A DNA stretch of 64,000 bases from an uncultured Lachnospiraceae bacterium (GTDB lineage Bacteria; Bacillota; Clostridia; Lachnospirales; Lachnospiraceae). Every line of letters starts with the position of its first letter. Positions within the stretch are counted from its first letter, which is position 1. Under the pieces are notes generated by a model. It did not search any database. It was not told where the DNA came from and saw nothing but the letters and a program-made list of their open reading frames with translations. The DNA lies in contig CANQTF010000009.1 of assembly GCA_947626745.1 (NCBI GenBank), positions 1 through 64,000 of the forward strand, read 5' to 3'. Positions 62,877 to 64,000 of this stretch are shown here, piece by piece. The translations under genes and the position numbers were made by a program.

Positions 62877-63836
62877 TTAAGCCTCGTCGCTCGGATTGAG
62901 CTGTAAGCCTAACTCCTTTAATTTGGCCAGAACTTCCTCGAGAGACTTGCGGCCCAGATTGCGGACCTTCATCATGTCCTCGGAAGTCTTGTTGGTCAGT
63001 TCCTCCACCGTGTTGATACCGGCTCTCTTCAGACAGTTGTATGAGCGGACGGACAGTTCCAGTTCGTCGATGCTCATCTCCAGCACCTTTTCCTTCTCGT
63101 CGTCTTCCTTCTCCACCATCACCTCTGCGGTTCTGGCGTTCTCGGACAGATCGATGAAAAGGCTCAGATGCTCGCTCAGCACCTTCGCCGCAAGGCTGAC
63201 CGCCTCGTCGGGCGCAAGCGTACCGTTCGTGTACACGTCCAAAGTCAGCTTGTCGAAGTCCGTGATCTGACCGACACGCGTATTCTCGACGGTGACATTC
63301 ACCCTCTCGATCGGCGTATAGATAGAATCCACCGCGATCACACCGATCGGGAGATCCTCCGTCTTGTTCCTGTCGGAGCTGACATATCCTCTGCCTTTTG
63401 TGATCGTCAGTTCCATGTAGAGTTTGGTATCCTTGCCGCTAAGCGTGGCAATGACCAGATCGGGATTCAGGATCTCGATATCCTGATCCACCTGAATATC
63501 GGATGCTCTGACAACGCCCTCTCCCTCATACTCAATGTACGCCGTCTTGGGCTCGCCTGTCTCGCTGGTGTTCCTGATCGCAAGGCTCTTGATGTTCATG
63601 ATGATCTCCGTGACATCTTCTTTGACGCCGGGGATCGAGCTGAACTCATGCAAAACGCCTTCGATCTTCACCTGACTGACCGCCGCGCCCGGTAAGGAAG
63701 AAAGCATGATTCTCCTAAGAGAATTACCAAGGGTAATACCGTAGCCTCTCTCTAACGGTTCAACTACAAATCTGCCATACTTCTTATCTTCCGAGATTTC
63801 TGCAACCTCAATGTTGGGTCTCTCAAAATCAAACAC
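62877..63836 (-). CDS. rpoA: DNA-directed RNA polymerase subunit alpha
   Basis: The 319-aa alpha subunit (GTG 63836, start [11 protein letters not shown], with AAGGAGG 8 nt upstream; the ORF-track TTG would lie before the ribosome site itself) has the N-terminal dimerisation domain ([20 protein letters not shown]) and a C-terminal domain ([20 protein letters not shown]) that contacts UP elements and activators. Confidence 0.97.
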   Translation of the reverse strand: MFDFERPNIEVAEISEDKKYGRFVVEPLERGYGITLGNSLRRIMLSSLPGAAVSQVKIEGVLHEFSSIPGVKEDVTEIIMNIKSLAIRNTSETGEPKTAYIEYEGEGVVRASDIQVDQDIEILNPDLVIATLSGKDTKLYMELTITKGRGYVSSDRNKTEDLPIGVIAVDSIYTPIERVNVTVENTRVGQITDFDKLTLDVYTNGTLAPDEAVSLAAKVLSEHLSLFIDLSENARTAEVMVEKEDDEKEKVLEMSIDELELSVRSYNCLKRAGINTVEELTNKTSEDMMKVRNLGRKSLEEVLAKLKELGLQLNPSDEA

Positions 63837-63866
63837 GCAAATACCCTCCTTTGCCAAACACGATAA

Positions 63867-64000
63867 TTATTTGGAGTACAACTCGACAATAAGCATCTCG
63901 TCTACCGGAACGTCGATCATCTCTCTTGTCGGGAGATATTTGATTGTTCCCTTAAATGCGTCCTGATCTACCTCCATCCACTCGGGGACCAGTCTGCCGG
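63867..64000 (-). CDS. rpsD: 30S ribosomal protein S4, 3' part
   Basis: The last 44 codons of S4 are present, ending IVELYSK and containing REMIDVPVDEMLIVE, and the gene runs off the right edge of the window. The order rpsD-rpoA-rplQ is the usual end of the alpha operon in Firmicutes. Confidence 0.93.
   Translation of the reverse strand, partial: GRLVPEWMEVDQDAFKGTIKYLPTREMIDVPVDEMLIVELYSK

Overview
The window looks like chromosomal DNA of a moderately GC-rich, anaerobic, butyrate-forming Clostridia, most likely Lachnospiraceae. This is inferred from gene content, not from a search: a complete thl-crt-hbd-bcd-etfB-etfA operon, DUF6062 and DUF2225 proteins, a long-form HPF, a CotH/VTC/DUF4956 cluster, and the rpsD-rpoA-rplQ / ecfA1-ecfA2-ecfT-truA-rplM-rpsI ribosomal neighbourhood. 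No rRNA, tRNA, CRISPR array or intact insertion sequence was seen.

Layout. 1-9.2 kb holds mixed single genes: a HAD phosphatase, a lipoprotein, small regulators, a DUF6062 protein, a TetR regulator, and the glnS-DUF2225-MocR run. 9.3-22.3 kb is one long minus-strand run: ABC ATPase, a 535-aa anchored protein, a 76-aa protein, two ABC-2 permeases, an SdpI-like protein, a secreted metallo-beta-lactamase-fold hydrolase, MtnA, a class II aldolase, a DHH phosphoesterase and a membrane-tethered TIR protein with a beta-propeller-like tail. 22.4-28.5 kb is the butyrate operon, with an unusual structured element between crt and hbd. 28.6-37.3 kb carries cell-envelope and housekeeping genes: an M23 peptidase, a GT2-GtrA fusion, a polytopic membrane protein, hpf, an NlpC/P60 hydrolase with a WalR-like box at its start, trxB and an SDR. 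37.2-44.6 kb is a kinase-VTC-DUF4956-CotH-DUF6020 run with a divergent XRE regulator.

44.6-52.0 kb is the most interesting block. It is a tightly coupled five-gene operon encoding a dynamin-like GTPase, a tail-anchored small protein, a HerA/FtsK-like ATPase with a strange glycine tetrapeptide repeat, a predicted PD-(D/E)XK nuclease with acidic tandem repeats, and a 129-aa unknown. A Fic protein is divergent to it. The combination resembles the logic of prokaryotic conflict systems, but I cannot assign it to a named one. 53.3-64 kb is the ribosomal/ECF neighbourhood. It is interrupted between ecfA1 and rplQ by an M15 peptidase, a methyl-accepting chemotaxis protein and a PocR-type small receptor.

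Regulation visible in the sequence includes several promoters with near-consensus -35/-10 boxes at 17-nt spacing, bidirectional terminator hairpins at convergent gene ends, an inverted repeat that puts the GTPase ribosome-binding site in a hairpin loop, and a nine-G tract at which the DUF4956 gene appears to be frameshifted. Many starts were moved inward from the ORF-track start to the codon with a proper Shine-Dalgarno sequence.
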